Positions 19,055 to 28,071 of a DNA stretch of 64,000 bases are shown here, piece after piece. The notes under the pieces are model-generated. The model worked only from the letters and a program-made list of their open reading frames with translations, was not told the DNA's origin and searched no databases. Source of the stretch: Myxococcales bacterium (lineage in GTDB: Bacteria; Myxococcota_A; Polyangia; Polyangiales; Polyangiaceae); contig JANYHK010000048.1 in NCBI GenBank assembly GCA_025359105.1, forward strand, positions 1 through 64,000, given 5' to 3'. Each line of letters starts with the position of its first letter. Position 1 is the stretch's first letter. The translations under genes were made by a program, and so were the position numbers.

Positions 19055-20417
19055 CGTCGCGTTTGCTTTGCGCGTCGCCGCCAGCCAGCTCGAGGAGGTC
19101 GGGACTGCGCTCGTGGATCGCTTCGCCGTGCTCAACCTGTGGACCGCGGTGCTGCTCGGCGGCGCGCTCGTCCTCGATCGCGCCCTCGCTCACCGCACGC
19201 GCGCGTCGTGGCGGATCGCGCTCTATGCGCCGGTGGCGGCGCGCGTGATGATGCCGCTCGATTGGCACCTCCGCCTCGTGAGCGCACCGCGCGTCGCGGA
19301 GCTCTTCGCGCCGATCGCCCACCTCAACCGTCCGCCCGCGGATCTGCCGATGTGGCACCCGCCCTCTTGGCAAGCGCTCGCTGCGGTCCTCTACGTCGCG
19401 GTGGCGGCAGCGATCGCCGGCCGCGCCATCCTCGCGCGGGTCCGGCTCGCCCGGGCGCTGGCGAGCGCCGAGCCGGTGAACGCGCCGCGTCCCGTCGTCT
19501 CGTGCCCGGTGGTGCAGCACGAAACGCTCGGGCCCATGGCGGTGGGCCTGCTTTCGCCGCGCATCGTCCTCCCGCGGCAGATCGTCGCCCAAGGCGATGA
19601 TCACATTCTCGCGTGCGTCCTGCGTCACGAGATCGCGCACGTGGAGCGGCGCGACGCGTGGCTCTCGGCTGCCATGCAGATGCTCGGCGTAGTCGCGTGG
19701 CCGGTAATCCCGTTGTGGATCGCGGCCGCGCGCGTTCGCGACCTGATGGAGCTCGCGTGCGACGAAGCGGCCGTCGATCGGGCCGACCCCGACGGGCGGC
19801 GGCGCTATGGCCACGCGCTCCTCGATATCGCCGAACGGCAAACGCTCGCCGCAGCGCCGCCCGGCGCCGGCGCGCTCCACTTCGGGTCGACGCTCCGCGC
19901 GCGCATCGAAGCGCTCACCTCGCAGCGCCACTGGCCGGTCGTCGTGCAGGCGCTCGCCATCACTGTCGCGCCGCTCGCCCTCTTCGCGGCGTGCGGTGGT
20001 GCCGCGCCTCCGCCCGCCGCTCCCCCTGGCGGCGGCGGCGACAGCGGGTACGGCTACCAGTTCGAGACCGACACGCCGAAGGAGGCGGCCGGCGCCAAGC
20101 CGGTGGGCGACCTCCCGCGCGGCCCACGCGGCCGCATCGCCCCCGAGGTGATCCAGAGCGCCGTGCGCGCCCACTTCGGCGTCTTCCGGGCGTGCTACGC
20201 GAGCGCGCTCGCGAAGAGTCCGACGCTCGCCGGCACCGTCAGCGTGAAGTACGTCATCCGCGAGGACGGTGCGACCTCCGAGGCTGCCGACGAGCAGTCG
20301 TCGATACCGGACAAGGCGGTCGTCGGCTGCGTCGTCGACGAGTTCAAGAAGATCACCTACCCCAAGCCGGTCGACGGCGTCGTCACCGTCGTCTACCCGA
20401 TCCAATTCGCCCCTTGA
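19047..20417 (+). CDS. M56 (BlaR1-type) membrane peptidase fused to an AgmX/PglI-type C-terminal domain
   Basis: The 456-residue protein has hydrophobic segments at about 30-48, 56-70 and 108-128. The M56 zinc motif HEIAH is at 194-198, followed by ELACDEAAVD, the downstream Glu of the family. Another membrane span lies near 305-322. BlaR1 and MecR1 end in a penicillin-binding sensor domain; this protein instead has a roughly 90-residue C-terminal domain (from VIQSAVRAHFGVFRACYAS to YPIQFAP). That domain matches the AgmX/PglI C-terminal type common in myxobacteria and related to TonB-like C-termini. The sensed signal is therefore probably not a beta-lactam. It starts inside the end of the repressor gene. 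Confidence 0.85.
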   Translation: MSDVAFALRVAASQLEEVGTALVDRFAVLNLWTAVLLGGALVLDRALAHRTRASWRIALYAPVAARVMMPLDWHLRLVSAPRVAELFAPIAHLNRPPADLPMWHPPSWQALAAVLYVAVAAAIAGRAILARVRLARALASAEPVNAPRPVVSCPVVQHETLGPMAVGLLSPRIVLPRQIVAQGDDHILACVLRHEIAHVERRDAWLSAAMQMLGVVAWPVIPLWIAAARVRDLMELACDEAAVDRADPDGRRRYGHALLDIAERQTLAAAPPGAGALHFGSTLRARIEALTSQRHWPVVVQALAITVAPLALFAACGGAAPPPAAPPGGGGDSGYGYQFETDTPKEAAGAKPVGDLPRGPRGRIAPEVIQSAVRAHFGVFRACYASALAKSPTLAGTVSVKYVIREDGATSEAADEQSSIPDKAVVGCVVDEFKKITYPKPVDGVVTVVYPIQFAP

Positions 20418-20461
20418 GCTCGCTCGGGCGAACCGTCCGTCCGTTCCGCTGTTTCTGCGTT

Positions 20462-22570
20462 CTAGCGCACCGGAGGCGGGGGCGGCGGAGGCGGCGGAGG
20501 CGGCGGAGGCGGCGGAGGCGGCGGAGGCGGCGGGTTGCTCGAGACGATTTGCTCGGTCCACTGGCCGATGTGGTTCGAGGTCGCGAGGTCCTGGAAGGGT
20601 AGGTAGAACGCCGTGTAGGCGCCGTCCTGGCCGGCCGCGACCTTGTCCGGATCGACGGCGAACATCCAGAGGAGCTGCTGGTTGCCGCTGCGAGGGCGGA
20701 GGCCGGGCTGGCGGCGCGACGCGATCGTCGCCCAGAAGAGCTTGCCGCTCCCCTGCTTGCCCTTGAACGGCGCCGAGCGGGGGTAGGTGTCGCACAGGTC
20801 GGTCGTCGCGCCGTCGGCGACGCCGCCCTTGTCCGCGTTGGCGAGGTGCACCGGCGTCGCGCCGGCAGCGGGCTTCGCGGCCCACGTCTTGGTGCTCGGA
20901 TCGGCGTCACCGTCGCAGTCGCTTCCCTGGTTGCCGTTCGCGCACGTCGACTCGCTGAAATACAGGAACGACGAGTCGGGCACGAAGTTCGGGTTGAACC
21001 GGTTCTTCTTCGCGACGATGGGCACGATCGTCTGCGCCGCCCCCCACGCGGCGCCCGACTTCGTGATGAAGTCGATGCCGCAATTGAACGGCCGCTGCGA
21101 CGTCTGGTGGATTCCCACGTGCGTCATCGCGATCATGTTGCCGTCGGGCGACCAGTCCGGGTGATCGGGCTCGAAGGCGAGGTTCAAGGTCTCGGCGGCG
21201 ATGCGGTTGCCCGTCGAACCGTCGTTGAACCAGAGCGTCTTGTCGGCGGCCGAGTTGGTGTCGCCGTACACGGAGACGAATCGGTCGCCGGTGGGGTTGA
21301 AGGAGCCGAACTGCACGCGGTTGCTCGCGTCGCCCTTCTTCACCAGAAAGTTGGTGTCCGTGCGCGCGGGCAGCGGGGGTGTCGTCGGCTTGGACAGATC
21401 GTTCACGAAGACCTGCTGGCCGCCGTTCTGCCCGTTGAGCGACGCCACGATCTTCTTGCCGTCGCGCGAGATCGCGTGGCACCCGACACACTGGCCGCCG
21501 GGGAGGCCGTAGTCGCCGGGGGCGATGAAGATCTCGGGCTTGGGCTGGGTGCCGCCGAAGTCGAAGCGCATGATGCGCGTGTTCGTGACGTCCCAGTAGT
21601 AGAGGCCGCCGAGCACGTCGGTCTCCGCGAAGCCCACGTTGAAGACCGCGGAGGTGCCGACGGCGGTGCCCGTGTCGTCGGTCCCGCGGATCGTCAGCTT
21701 CGTCGCCGCGCCGCCGCGGTTGCTCTCGGCGAGGTAGGTGTAGCCCGTGTTGTCGAGCTCGAAGCCGCAGCCGCCCGCGATCGCGGTACCGCAGCGCGAG
21801 TAATAGACGATGTCCCCGAACGCGCTGGCGAAGCGGAGCTCGAAGAGCGTGTTGGCCGCGTTGCCGGGCTTCCATTGCACCTCGAGGCGGTGCAGGTTGG
21901 GCGGCAGCATGACGCCGTCGTTCGGGTAGTAGAGGAGCGGCGCGCGGTTCACGTCGGGCGGGCCCCCGAAGATGGGGCCAGGGTTCGGCGGCAGCGGCGG
22001 GTTCACGTTCGGCGACGGGAGCGTGGCCGTCAGCTTCACGGTCAGGGACGTCGTGATCGTCGTGATGGTCCCGTCGCTGTTGGCCGCCTGCGCCTGTACC
22101 GTGAGCTTGCCGCCGCGCGGGCTCGTGGCGTTCGTCGTGAAGAGCGGGCCGCCGGCCGGTGGGAAGCCGCCCACGAGGTAGTTGTCGGGGACGTAGAAGA
22201 CCGAGCGCGCGGTGATGTCGACCTCGGGCCCCTTGCCGTTGAGGATCGCGAGCACGCGGTACGCTTGCGTCGCCGTGGCGGGGCTGGGAGGCGTGAGCGC
22301 GAGCGTCGCGTCAGCCGGATCGATCCGCGCCGAGGTGATGTTCGCAATCACCCCCGAGCTGCCATCACCACCCGTGCTGCCGTCGTCGCCGCCGAGCACG
22401 GGAGGCGGGGGAGTGTTGCCACTGCTCGACCCATCGCCGTCGCCGCCGTCCCCGTTGCCCTCGGGAAACGTGGAAGGCGCACTGGAGTCGCCGCATCCCA
22501 AGGGCGCGGCCGCAGCAAGCGCCAGCCCGGCAAGAAGAAGAAGAGTTCCTCGCATACTGGAAGAATGCAT
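20462..22570 (-). CDS. PD40/TolB-like beta-propeller lipoprotein with a CXXCH motif and polyproline tail
   Basis: The 702-residue protein has a lipoprotein signal (AAAAPLGCGDS, Cys 26), a Gly/Asp/Ser-rich linker, an Ig-like segment, and then TolB/PD40-type propeller repeats such as DWSPDGNMIAMTHVG and SRDGKKIVASLNG. A single heme-binding-type CVGCH (361-365) sits between blades, as in some myxobacterial propeller proteins that may bind one c-type heme. The tail is 21 prolines then VR. An in-frame second Met (MRGTLLLLAG) at 22555 is an alternative start. It is probably anchored outside the cytoplasmic membrane; the function is unknown. Confidence 0.7.
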   Translation of the reverse strand: MHSSSMRGTLLLLAGLALAAAAPLGCGDSSAPSTFPEGNGDGGDGDGSSSGNTPPPPVLGGDDGSTGGDGSSGVIANITSARIDPADATLALTPPSPATATQAYRVLAILNGKGPEVDITARSVFYVPDNYLVGGFPPAGGPLFTTNATSPRGGKLTVQAQAANSDGTITTITTSLTVKLTATLPSPNVNPPLPPNPGPIFGGPPDVNRAPLLYYPNDGVMLPPNLHRLEVQWKPGNAANTLFELRFASAFGDIVYYSRCGTAIAGGCGFELDNTGYTYLAESNRGGAATKLTIRGTDDTGTAVGTSAVFNVGFAETDVLGGLYYWDVTNTRIMRFDFGGTQPKPEIFIAPGDYGLPGGQCVGCHAISRDGKKIVASLNGQNGGQQVFVNDLSKPTTPPLPARTDTNFLVKKGDASNRVQFGSFNPTGDRFVSVYGDTNSAADKTLWFNDGSTGNRIAAETLNLAFEPDHPDWSPDGNMIAMTHVGIHQTSQRPFNCGIDFITKSGAAWGAAQTIVPIVAKKNRFNPNFVPDSSFLYFSESTCANGNQGSDCDGDADPSTKTWAAKPAAGATPVHLANADKGGVADGATTDLCDTYPRSAPFKGKQGSGKLFWATIASRRQPGLRPRSGNQQLLWMFAVDPDKVAAGQDGAYTAFYLPFQDLATSNHIGQWTEQIVSSNPPPPPPPPPPPPPPPPPPPPPVR
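20471..20533. repeat. Trinucleotide-type repeat coding 21 consecutive prolines
   Basis: A run of CGG/AGG/GGG triplets on the + strand (mostly a CGGCGGAGG unit) encodes 21 prolines in the minus-strand gene just before its stop. Such a run is prone to slippage, which would change the proline number in threes without breaking the frame. Confidence 0.85.
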
Positions 22571-22646
22571 GCTCAGCGGAACTTCCGTCGCCGGATCGCC
22601 AGCCGCCCGGCAAGATCGGTGACCATTCCGGAGCCGATGTCGGGGG

Positions 22647-23390
22647 TTAGAACACGACTCCCTGCGTGGTGAGCTTGAAGGGGCCCGCTTCGCTCTTCGC
22701 CGCGAGGACGCCGTGGTCGGCGCGGACCGTCGTGCCGTTGCTCATCCAGAGGTACAGGCCCATCCCGATCTCGAGCACGCCCGCGGCGAGGAAGATGACG
22801 CCGCCCGTCAGCACGGCGGTGCGGAAGCCCTTGCTCCCGACGTCCTGGCTCTCGAAGACCGGTGAGAGGATGAGCGCAGTTCCGCCGAGGAGCGTGGCGC
22901 CGACGCCGATCGCGGTGAGCGCCATGCCGCTGAGGCGCGCGGTGGACGAGCCCATCTCGGCGCTGAGCGTCACCTTCTCCTTGTTTCGCGGCAGCGCGAA
23001 CGAGTCGCTCGGCGTGAGGCCGTCGCCAGCGACGCGGTAGGCGTAGTGCGGGTCGAGCTTGAGCTCGCACGGGGCAACACACTCGTGCTCCCAGTGGCTG
23101 ACCGAGCCGAAGGACGTGTCCGAGAAGGGGAGGGCTGCGAGGGAGGTGGTGCCCACGCGCTTCTCGATCGTCGCGCGCGCGCTGCTCGACTGCAACTCCA
23201 CGGTGACCGTCTTGTGGGCCGCCTTGTCGTCGGCCAACTTCGTGGCGTCGGGCTTCGCGAACATGCTCGGCGACTCCGGCGGCGCCGGGTCTTGCGCGAA
23301 CGCAGAGGAGGCGACCAGGAGCGGGAGCGAAGCAAGGGCGGCGGACAGGACCGCGCGACGAAGACGGAGCGGCGACACGCGAGTGGACAT
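22647..23390 (-). CDS. Exported membrane protein of unknown function
   Basis: The start is ATG 23388-23390, preceded by GGAGG; the longer upstream frame lacks support. The 247-residue product has a signal peptide (MSTRVSPLRLRRAVLSAALA through ASSAFA) and a periplasmic region of about 120 residues with one Cys pair (HECVAPCELKLDP) that resembles a PEGA-type segment. Two membrane spans follow (about 155-180 and 195-217). The neighbouring minus-strand kinase gene ends 73 bases upstream, so the two may be linked in signalling, but this is inference only. Confidence 0.55.
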   Translation of the reverse strand: MSTRVSPLRLRRAVLSAALASLPLLVASSAFAQDPAPPESPSMFAKPDATKLADDKAAHKTVTVELQSSSARATIEKRVGTTSLAALPFSDTSFGSVSHWEHECVAPCELKLDPHYAYRVAGDGLTPSDSFALPRNKEKVTLSAEMGSSTARLSGMALTAIGVGATLLGGTALILSPVFESQDVGSKGFRTAVLTGGVIFLAAGVLEIGMGLYLWMSNGTTVRADHGVLAAKSEAGPFKLTTQGVVF

Positions 23391-23463
23391 GGGACCTCCA
23401 AAAAAGCGCGGAAATCGACGATTTCCGAGGGTTCGGAGGGTAGGTGGAGCCACCTGCGCGCGA

Positions 23464-24474
23464 TTATGAAGGGCCGTTGGGAAAGCTCAGCTCGACGACG
23501 ATGCTCGACGGCTCATCCTCCGCGAACGGCGCCAGCGCAGGATTACGTACGGTCTCGGGATCCTCCAGCGCCCGCACTCGCGCGCGGAGGGTCTGGTAGG
23601 CGCTGCGCACGGCCAGTCGCATCATCGCCGCCGTCGGGTAGCGCCCGTCGCGCTCGAACGTGAGGGCGCGATCGACGATCTGCGCGATCTCGACCGGCGC
23701 GTTGGGCATCACCGAGGTCAGCGGCGGCGCCCGCTCCTTCATCGCCGCGAGGAGCCTGTCGTCGCTCTTAGGGTGGTTGTGCACGAAGCGGCCGGTGAGC
23801 GAGCGGAACATGACCGCCCCCATCGCGAAGATGTCCGTGCGCGCGTCGATGTCGTCGGTCTTGCCGCGCGCCTGCTCGGGCGGCATGTACGCGGCGGTGC
23901 CCATGACGGTGCCGGCGGCGGTCGCGGCGTGCCCGTACCCGGGCTCCCGCAGGCGGGCGAGGCCGAAGTCGAGCACCTTGATCTGCCCGGACTTGACGGA
24001 GAACAGGTTTGCCGGCTTGATGTCGCGGTGGACGACGCCGTTGGCGTGCCCGGCGCCGAGCGTGTCGAGCGTCTGGTCGGCGACGGCGAGCACGTCGGTG
24101 GCGCGCAAGGTGCCGCCCGAACGCGCGAGCCAGTTTTCGAGCGACTCGCCGTCGAGCAGCTCCATCACGAGGAACACCGCGCCGTCGTCGGTCTTGTCGT
24201 CGTCGAGGACGCTCACGGCGCCCGGGTGACCCACCTTGTTGGCGACGTACCCCTCGCGCAAAAATCGCTCCTTGATCTCGGCGATCGCCGAGATGTGCGG
24301 GAAGAGCATCTTGATGGCGACCTTCTTCCCGTTGCGGTGCGTCGCCTCGTAGACGGCGGCCATGCCGCCGGTGTCGATGAGGCGATCGATCCGCCACTTG
24401 CCGCACAAGGTCTCCCCCACGCGCTTCTTCGCCGCGGCGATGGGATCGGTCGGGAGCGGCGGAGGTCCAGCCAT
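23464..24474 (-). CDS. Soluble Ser/Thr protein kinase
   Basis: The start is ATG 24472-24474 (MAGPPPLPTDPIAAAKKR), giving 336 residues. The kinase domain is complete: glycine loop LIDTGGMAAVYEA (32-44), ATP lysine K55, HRDIKPAN (149-156), DFG 169-171 and PPE in place of APE (198-200). No membrane span follows, and the C-terminus after the kinase is a short acidic stretch of about 40 residues, so the enzyme is probably cytoplasmic. It is divergent from the E2 gene. The substrate is unknown. Confidence 0.88.
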   Translation of the reverse strand: MAGPPPLPTDPIAAAKKRVGETLCGKWRIDRLIDTGGMAAVYEATHRNGKKVAIKMLFPHISAIAEIKERFLREGYVANKVGHPGAVSVLDDDKTDDGAVFLVMELLDGESLENWLARSGGTLRATDVLAVADQTLDTLGAGHANGVVHRDIKPANLFSVKSGQIKVLDFGLARLREPGYGHAATAAGTVMGTAAYMPPEQARGKTDDIDARTDIFAMGAVMFRSLTGRFVHNHPKSDDRLLAAMKERAPPLTSVMPNAPVEIAQIVDRALTFERDGRYPTAAMMRLAVRSAYQTLRARVRALEDPETVRNPALAPFAEDEPSSIVVELSFPNGPS

Positions 24475-24629
24475 CGCCTCAGGATCGGGCCAAGGCCCAG
24501 TTCCGTCAACACTTGCACTCTCTCGCCTGCGACCCCATCTCTTCAATCCGCGCGCGAAAGTGCTATCGTCGCCACGCTTTTTGCTGCTCGGCAGGGGCTC
24601 GAGACACTCCCACCTCCCAGGATCCAAAG

Positions 24630-26006
24630 ATGATCGACGTCACCATGCCTCAGCTCGGAGAGAGCGTCTCCGAGGGGACCATCACCAAGTGGCGCGTGCG
24701 TGAGGGGGACGTCGTCGTCAAGGATCAACCGCTCGTCGAGATCGCGACCGACAAGGCCGACAGCGAGCTCCCTTCGCCGGTCTCGGGGCGCATCGCAAGG
24801 CTCCTCGTGAACGAGGGGGACGTCGTCGCGGTGAAGATGGCGCTATGCCAGATCGAGGAAGGCGTGACAGCCGCCAGCGCGCCCTCGCCCAAGTCTGCTG
24901 CCCCTGCAGCCGCGCCTCCCGTGCCCCCCGCTTCGGCACCGGCCGCTGCAGCCCAGTCGCCGGCGACGGGCTCGCGCAGCGCGACCGGGACACCGCTCGC
25001 GACGCCGACGGCCCGCAAGGCGGCGCTCGAACAGTCGGTGAACATCGACGACGTGCGCGGCTCCGGCGATCGCGGCCGCATCACCAGGGACGACGTGCTC
25101 CGCGCGAAGGACAACGGCAACGGGCCCGCTTCCGCGCCATCGGCAGCCGCTGCCTACGCGCCCGGGCCCGCTCCTGCCGCCGCGGCGCCCGGCGCGACGC
25201 GCCCCCAGCAGCTCGCGCAGATGATCAACCAGGGCGGCGGCTTCGTCCCCCCCATCCCCGGCGTCGGCTACGGCGCCTTCAAGGTCCCCGCGTACCGCCA
25301 GAAGGACGGCGACCAGGTCATCCCGTTCACGCGCCGCCGCCGCATCACGGCGGACCACATGACGTACTCGAAGTTCTCTTCGCCGCACGTCGTGACCGTG
25401 GCCGAGGTGGATCTCCACAAGGCGTCGCGCCTCCGCGAGGCGAACAAGGATCGCTACAAGAAGGAGGGGCTCGCCCTCACGATGCTCGCGTTCGCCGTCG
25501 TCGCGACCGCCCGCGCGATCCGCGAAAATCCCCCGCTGAACGCGCGCGTCCTCGACGACGCGTACGTCCTCCTGAAGGACATCAACATCGGCGTCGCCGT
25601 CGACTCGCCGGAAGGGCTCGTCGTTCCGGTGATCCGCCGCGCCGACGAGCTCGGCGTCCGCGGGATCGTCCGCGCGATCGACGACGTCGCGAAGCGGGCG
25701 AAGAGCGGCAAGATCACGATCGACGACCTGTCGGGCGCGACGTTCAGCGTCTCCAACCCCGGCATCAAGGGTAACCTGTTCGGTGGCGCCATCATCAACC
25801 AGCCGAACGTCGGCATCCTCCGGATGGGTGAGATCCAGAAGCGCGTCGTCGTTGTCGAAGGGCCCGACGGCGAGGATCACATGGCGATCCACCCGATCAT
25901 GTTCATGGCGCTCTCGTACGACCACCGGGTGGTGGACGGCGTGGCGGCGAACGCCTTCTTGTGGCGCGTCACCGAGGTGCTCGAGAAGGCCGACTTCGAG
26001 GTCTGA
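24630..26006 (+). CDS. 2-oxo-acid dehydrogenase E2 (dihydrolipoamide acyltransferase)
   Basis: The start is ATG 24630 and the protein has 458 residues. The N-terminal lipoyl domain has the lipoylated lysine in TDKADSELPSPVSG (K42). An Ala/Pro linker leads to a peripheral subunit-binding domain (about 124-160, RKAALEQSVNIDDVRGSGD). The catalytic acyltransferase domain ends with DHRVVDG (H432, D436). E2 transfers acyl groups from lipoamide to CoA in pyruvate, 2-oxoglutarate or branched-chain 2-oxoacid dehydrogenases. Which complex cannot be told: E1 and E3 genes are not in the window. Confidence 0.9.
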   Translation: MIDVTMPQLGESVSEGTITKWRVREGDVVVKDQPLVEIATDKADSELPSPVSGRIARLLVNEGDVVAVKMALCQIEEGVTAASAPSPKSAAPAAAPPVPPASAPAAAAQSPATGSRSATGTPLATPTARKAALEQSVNIDDVRGSGDRGRITRDDVLRAKDNGNGPASAPSAAAAYAPGPAPAAAAPGATRPQQLAQMINQGGGFVPPIPGVGYGAFKVPAYRQKDGDQVIPFTRRRRITADHMTYSKFSSPHVVTVAEVDLHKASRLREANKDRYKKEGLALTMLAFAVVATARAIRENPPLNARVLDDAYVLLKDINIGVAVDSPEGLVVPVIRRADELGVRGIVRAIDDVAKRAKSGKITIDDLSGATFSVSNPGIKGNLFGGAIINQPNVGILRMGEIQKRVVVVEGPDGEDHMAIHPIMFMALSYDHRVVDGVAANAFLWRVTEVLEKADFEV

Positions 26007-26014
26007 CTCGTCTT

Positions 26015-27352
26015 CTAGCGACGACGACGGCGACGGCGCTTCGCGACGAAGACCGCCGCGGCCACGCCGAGCGCGCCGAGCGCCAGTGCGCCGTCGCCGC
26101 TGCCCGGCGTGGCGTCGCACGAGCACCCCTTGCTCGACGTGCCGCCGCCCGGCGTGCCCGCGTCGGCGGATGCGTCGACGCCGGCGTCGGACGGCGGGCT
26201 GCCGAGCGAGTCGCGAAGCGCGGGCCAGTCGGGGACGCAGCTCGCCTGCGAGGTGCTCGGCCCGCACGCGAGCGGCCCGCGCACGCCGTAGAGGTGGAGG
26301 AGCGGAGCGAACGTGGCGCCGTCGTCCTTCGACGCGCCGAGGACGAACCCGGCCACCTCGTTCGAGCACGCGTAGAGGTTCGCGCCCGCGGCGGCGAGGC
26401 ACTGGATCGCGACGGGAGACTTCTGCGTGAACCCGAGCGCGGTCGCGGTCGCCGCGTGGAGGCCGTCCTTGGGACCGCCCGCCCACACCTTCTGCCCGTC
26501 GTCGGAGATGGCGAAGCCGAGCATGTCCCCCGTGAACTTGAGCACCGCGCGCCAGGTCTGGGCGCCGTCGTCGCTGACGAGGAGGCGGCTCCCCGCGCTC
26601 CCTTTGGTGCGCACGTAGACCCTGTCGGGGTTCTTCGGATCAACCGCCGAGATGAACGGCGCGCGCTCGGTCGCGACGTCGAGCGGGACGGGGTACTCCT
26701 TCCAGCTCGCGCCGGTGTCCTTCGACACGAGCACGACACCCTGCTCCATCGCCCCGTTGCCGCGCACGCCGGAAGCGTAGATTCGCGCCGGATCGCTGGC
26801 GGCGACCTCCAGCGTCTCGAAGAGGATCGTCGCGTCGAGCGAGGGCCCCAGCGGATTCCACGTCCTGCCGTCGTCGGTCGCGACGAAGATATCGGACTGG
26901 AACAGCGCCTCGCCGGCGTCGTTGGCCTTCGAGAACTTGTTGGTCATCACGAGCGACGTCGCCGGCGCGTCGGGGCGCACGACGAGATCGACGACGACGT
27001 TCTGCGTGAGCTTCCCCGGCACGAACGACCACGCGCAGCCTTTGTCGAGCGACGTCGCGAGCCCCTCGAACGTTCCCGCGAGGACGGTGCCGGCGGCGGT
27101 GAGGCCCATCGACGGGTCCTCGGTGCCGCCGTAGCCGACGGCCTTCTCGCAGATCCAGTCCCAGGTGGCGCCGGCGTCCGAGGAGAAGAGGATGCCGAAC
27201 GTGGTCCTGAGGACCATCGAGGCTGGCGTTGCCTTGGAGACGACGACCTGGTTGGCGGCGGGAAAGCGGCCGTTCGCGCGCGCGGCCCGCGGGGCGGCGA
27301 TGAGCGGAAGGGACGCCAGGGCGGCAAGGACAAGCGCGCGGGCTTTTCGCAC
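26015..27352 (-). CDS. BNR/sortilin-like beta-propeller with MYXO-CTERM-type tail
   Basis: The 445-residue protein has a signal peptide (MRKARALVLAALASLPLIAA), several BNR-type Asp-box repeats (SSDAGATWDW, ATDDGRTWNP, SKDTGASWKE, SDDGAQTWRA), and a Ser/Asp-rich linker. It ends in GCSCDATPG, then a hydrophobic span (ALALGALGVAAAVFVAK) and eight arginines. The last part is the MYXO-CTERM layout (Cys, membrane span, Arg-rich end), which is thought to be processed by a myxosortase and to anchor the protein at the surface. It converges with the E2 gene eight bases away. Confidence 0.75.
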   Translation of the reverse strand: MRKARALVLAALASLPLIAAPRAARANGRFPAANQVVVSKATPASMVLRTTFGILFSSDAGATWDWICEKAVGYGGTEDPSMGLTAAGTVLAGTFEGLATSLDKGCAWSFVPGKLTQNVVVDLVVRPDAPATSLVMTNKFSKANDAGEALFQSDIFVATDDGRTWNPLGPSLDATILFETLEVAASDPARIYASGVRGNGAMEQGVVLVSKDTGASWKEYPVPLDVATERAPFISAVDPKNPDRVYVRTKGSAGSRLLVSDDGAQTWRAVLKFTGDMLGFAISDDGQKVWAGGPKDGLHAATATALGFTQKSPVAIQCLAAAGANLYACSNEVAGFVLGASKDDGATFAPLLHLYGVRGPLACGPSTSQASCVPDWPALRDSLGSPPSDAGVDASADAGTPGGGTSSKGCSCDATPGSGDGALALGALGVAAAVFVAKRRRRRRR

Positions 27353-27361
27353 CCACGAAAA

Positions 27362-28030
27362 CTAGCGCATGCGGCGGCCGACGACGAGCCGCTCGAACGG
27401 CCCGCTCGACTCGACGGACACCGCGAGCGTGGGACCGAGCGCCGCGGCCCAGTCCTCGTCGGCCAGGACGCGCGCCTCGATGCTCACGTGGCTCACCTCG
27501 TCTTCGTAGAGGAACCGGCTCGCGTCGAGCCGCCGGGCGCGATGGCCCTGGCCAGGGTCGGCGGCGAGCGTGTCGAGCCACGCGCGCGACGGCACCTCGG
27601 CGAGAAATATGCCGCCGGGCACGAGCACGCGCGACAGCTCGGCCCCGAGGCGGAGGAGCGCGCCGTCGTCGGGCGGGTGCCCGAGCGTCCCGTGGAGGGC
27701 GAGCGCCGCGTCGAAGGAGCCGGTCTCGAAGGGGAGCGGGTCCCAGAAGCTCGCCAGCACCGTGGGGATGGGGCGCGCGCGACGATTGCAGAGTGCAAGC
27801 ATCGCGCTCGAGAAATCCAGCCCCGTCGGCGTGTGGCCGGCGTCCTGGAGGGCGGACAGCTCGCGCCCGGTGCCGACGCCGAGATCGAGCACGCGCACGC
27901 CCGGGCCGCTGCCCAGGAGCTCGAGCACCCGGGCCATCCGCGCGCGCGAGGCGTCCCGTGGCAGCGCGTAGACGCGATCGTAGCGCGGCGCGATCGCATC
28001 GAAGAAACGGCGCGCGCGGTCCTCGCTCAT
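27362..28030 (-). CDS. Class I SAM-dependent methyltransferase
   Basis: The start is ATG 28028-28030, giving 222 residues. The SAM-binding motif I VLDLGVGTGRE is at 48-58, then LDFSSAML (motif post-I), and the fold is Rossmann-like throughout. The C-terminal region (RRLDASRFLYEDEVSHVSIE) may form the substrate site. The substrate is not known. It is divergent from the AraC-type regulator with 41 bases between them, so the regulator could control it. Confidence 0.8.
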   Translation of the reverse strand: MSEDRARRFFDAIAPRYDRVYALPRDASRARMARVLELLGSGPGVRVLDLGVGTGRELSALQDAGHTPTGLDFSSAMLALCNRRARPIPTVLASFWDPLPFETGSFDAALALHGTLGHPPDDGALLRLGAELSRVLVPGGIFLAEVPSRAWLDTLAADPGQGHRARRLDASRFLYEDEVSHVSIEARVLADEDWAAALGPTLAVSVESSGPFERLVVGRRMR

Positions 28031-28071
28031 CGGGGTGCCGCCAGCGTACACCTGCGGGTAGTCTGGGGGGC

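Noticed and set aside
18795-20885. Minus-strand open frame opposite the BlaI-M56 genes
   Set aside because: No signals and conflicts with a well-supported operon with operator and promoter.
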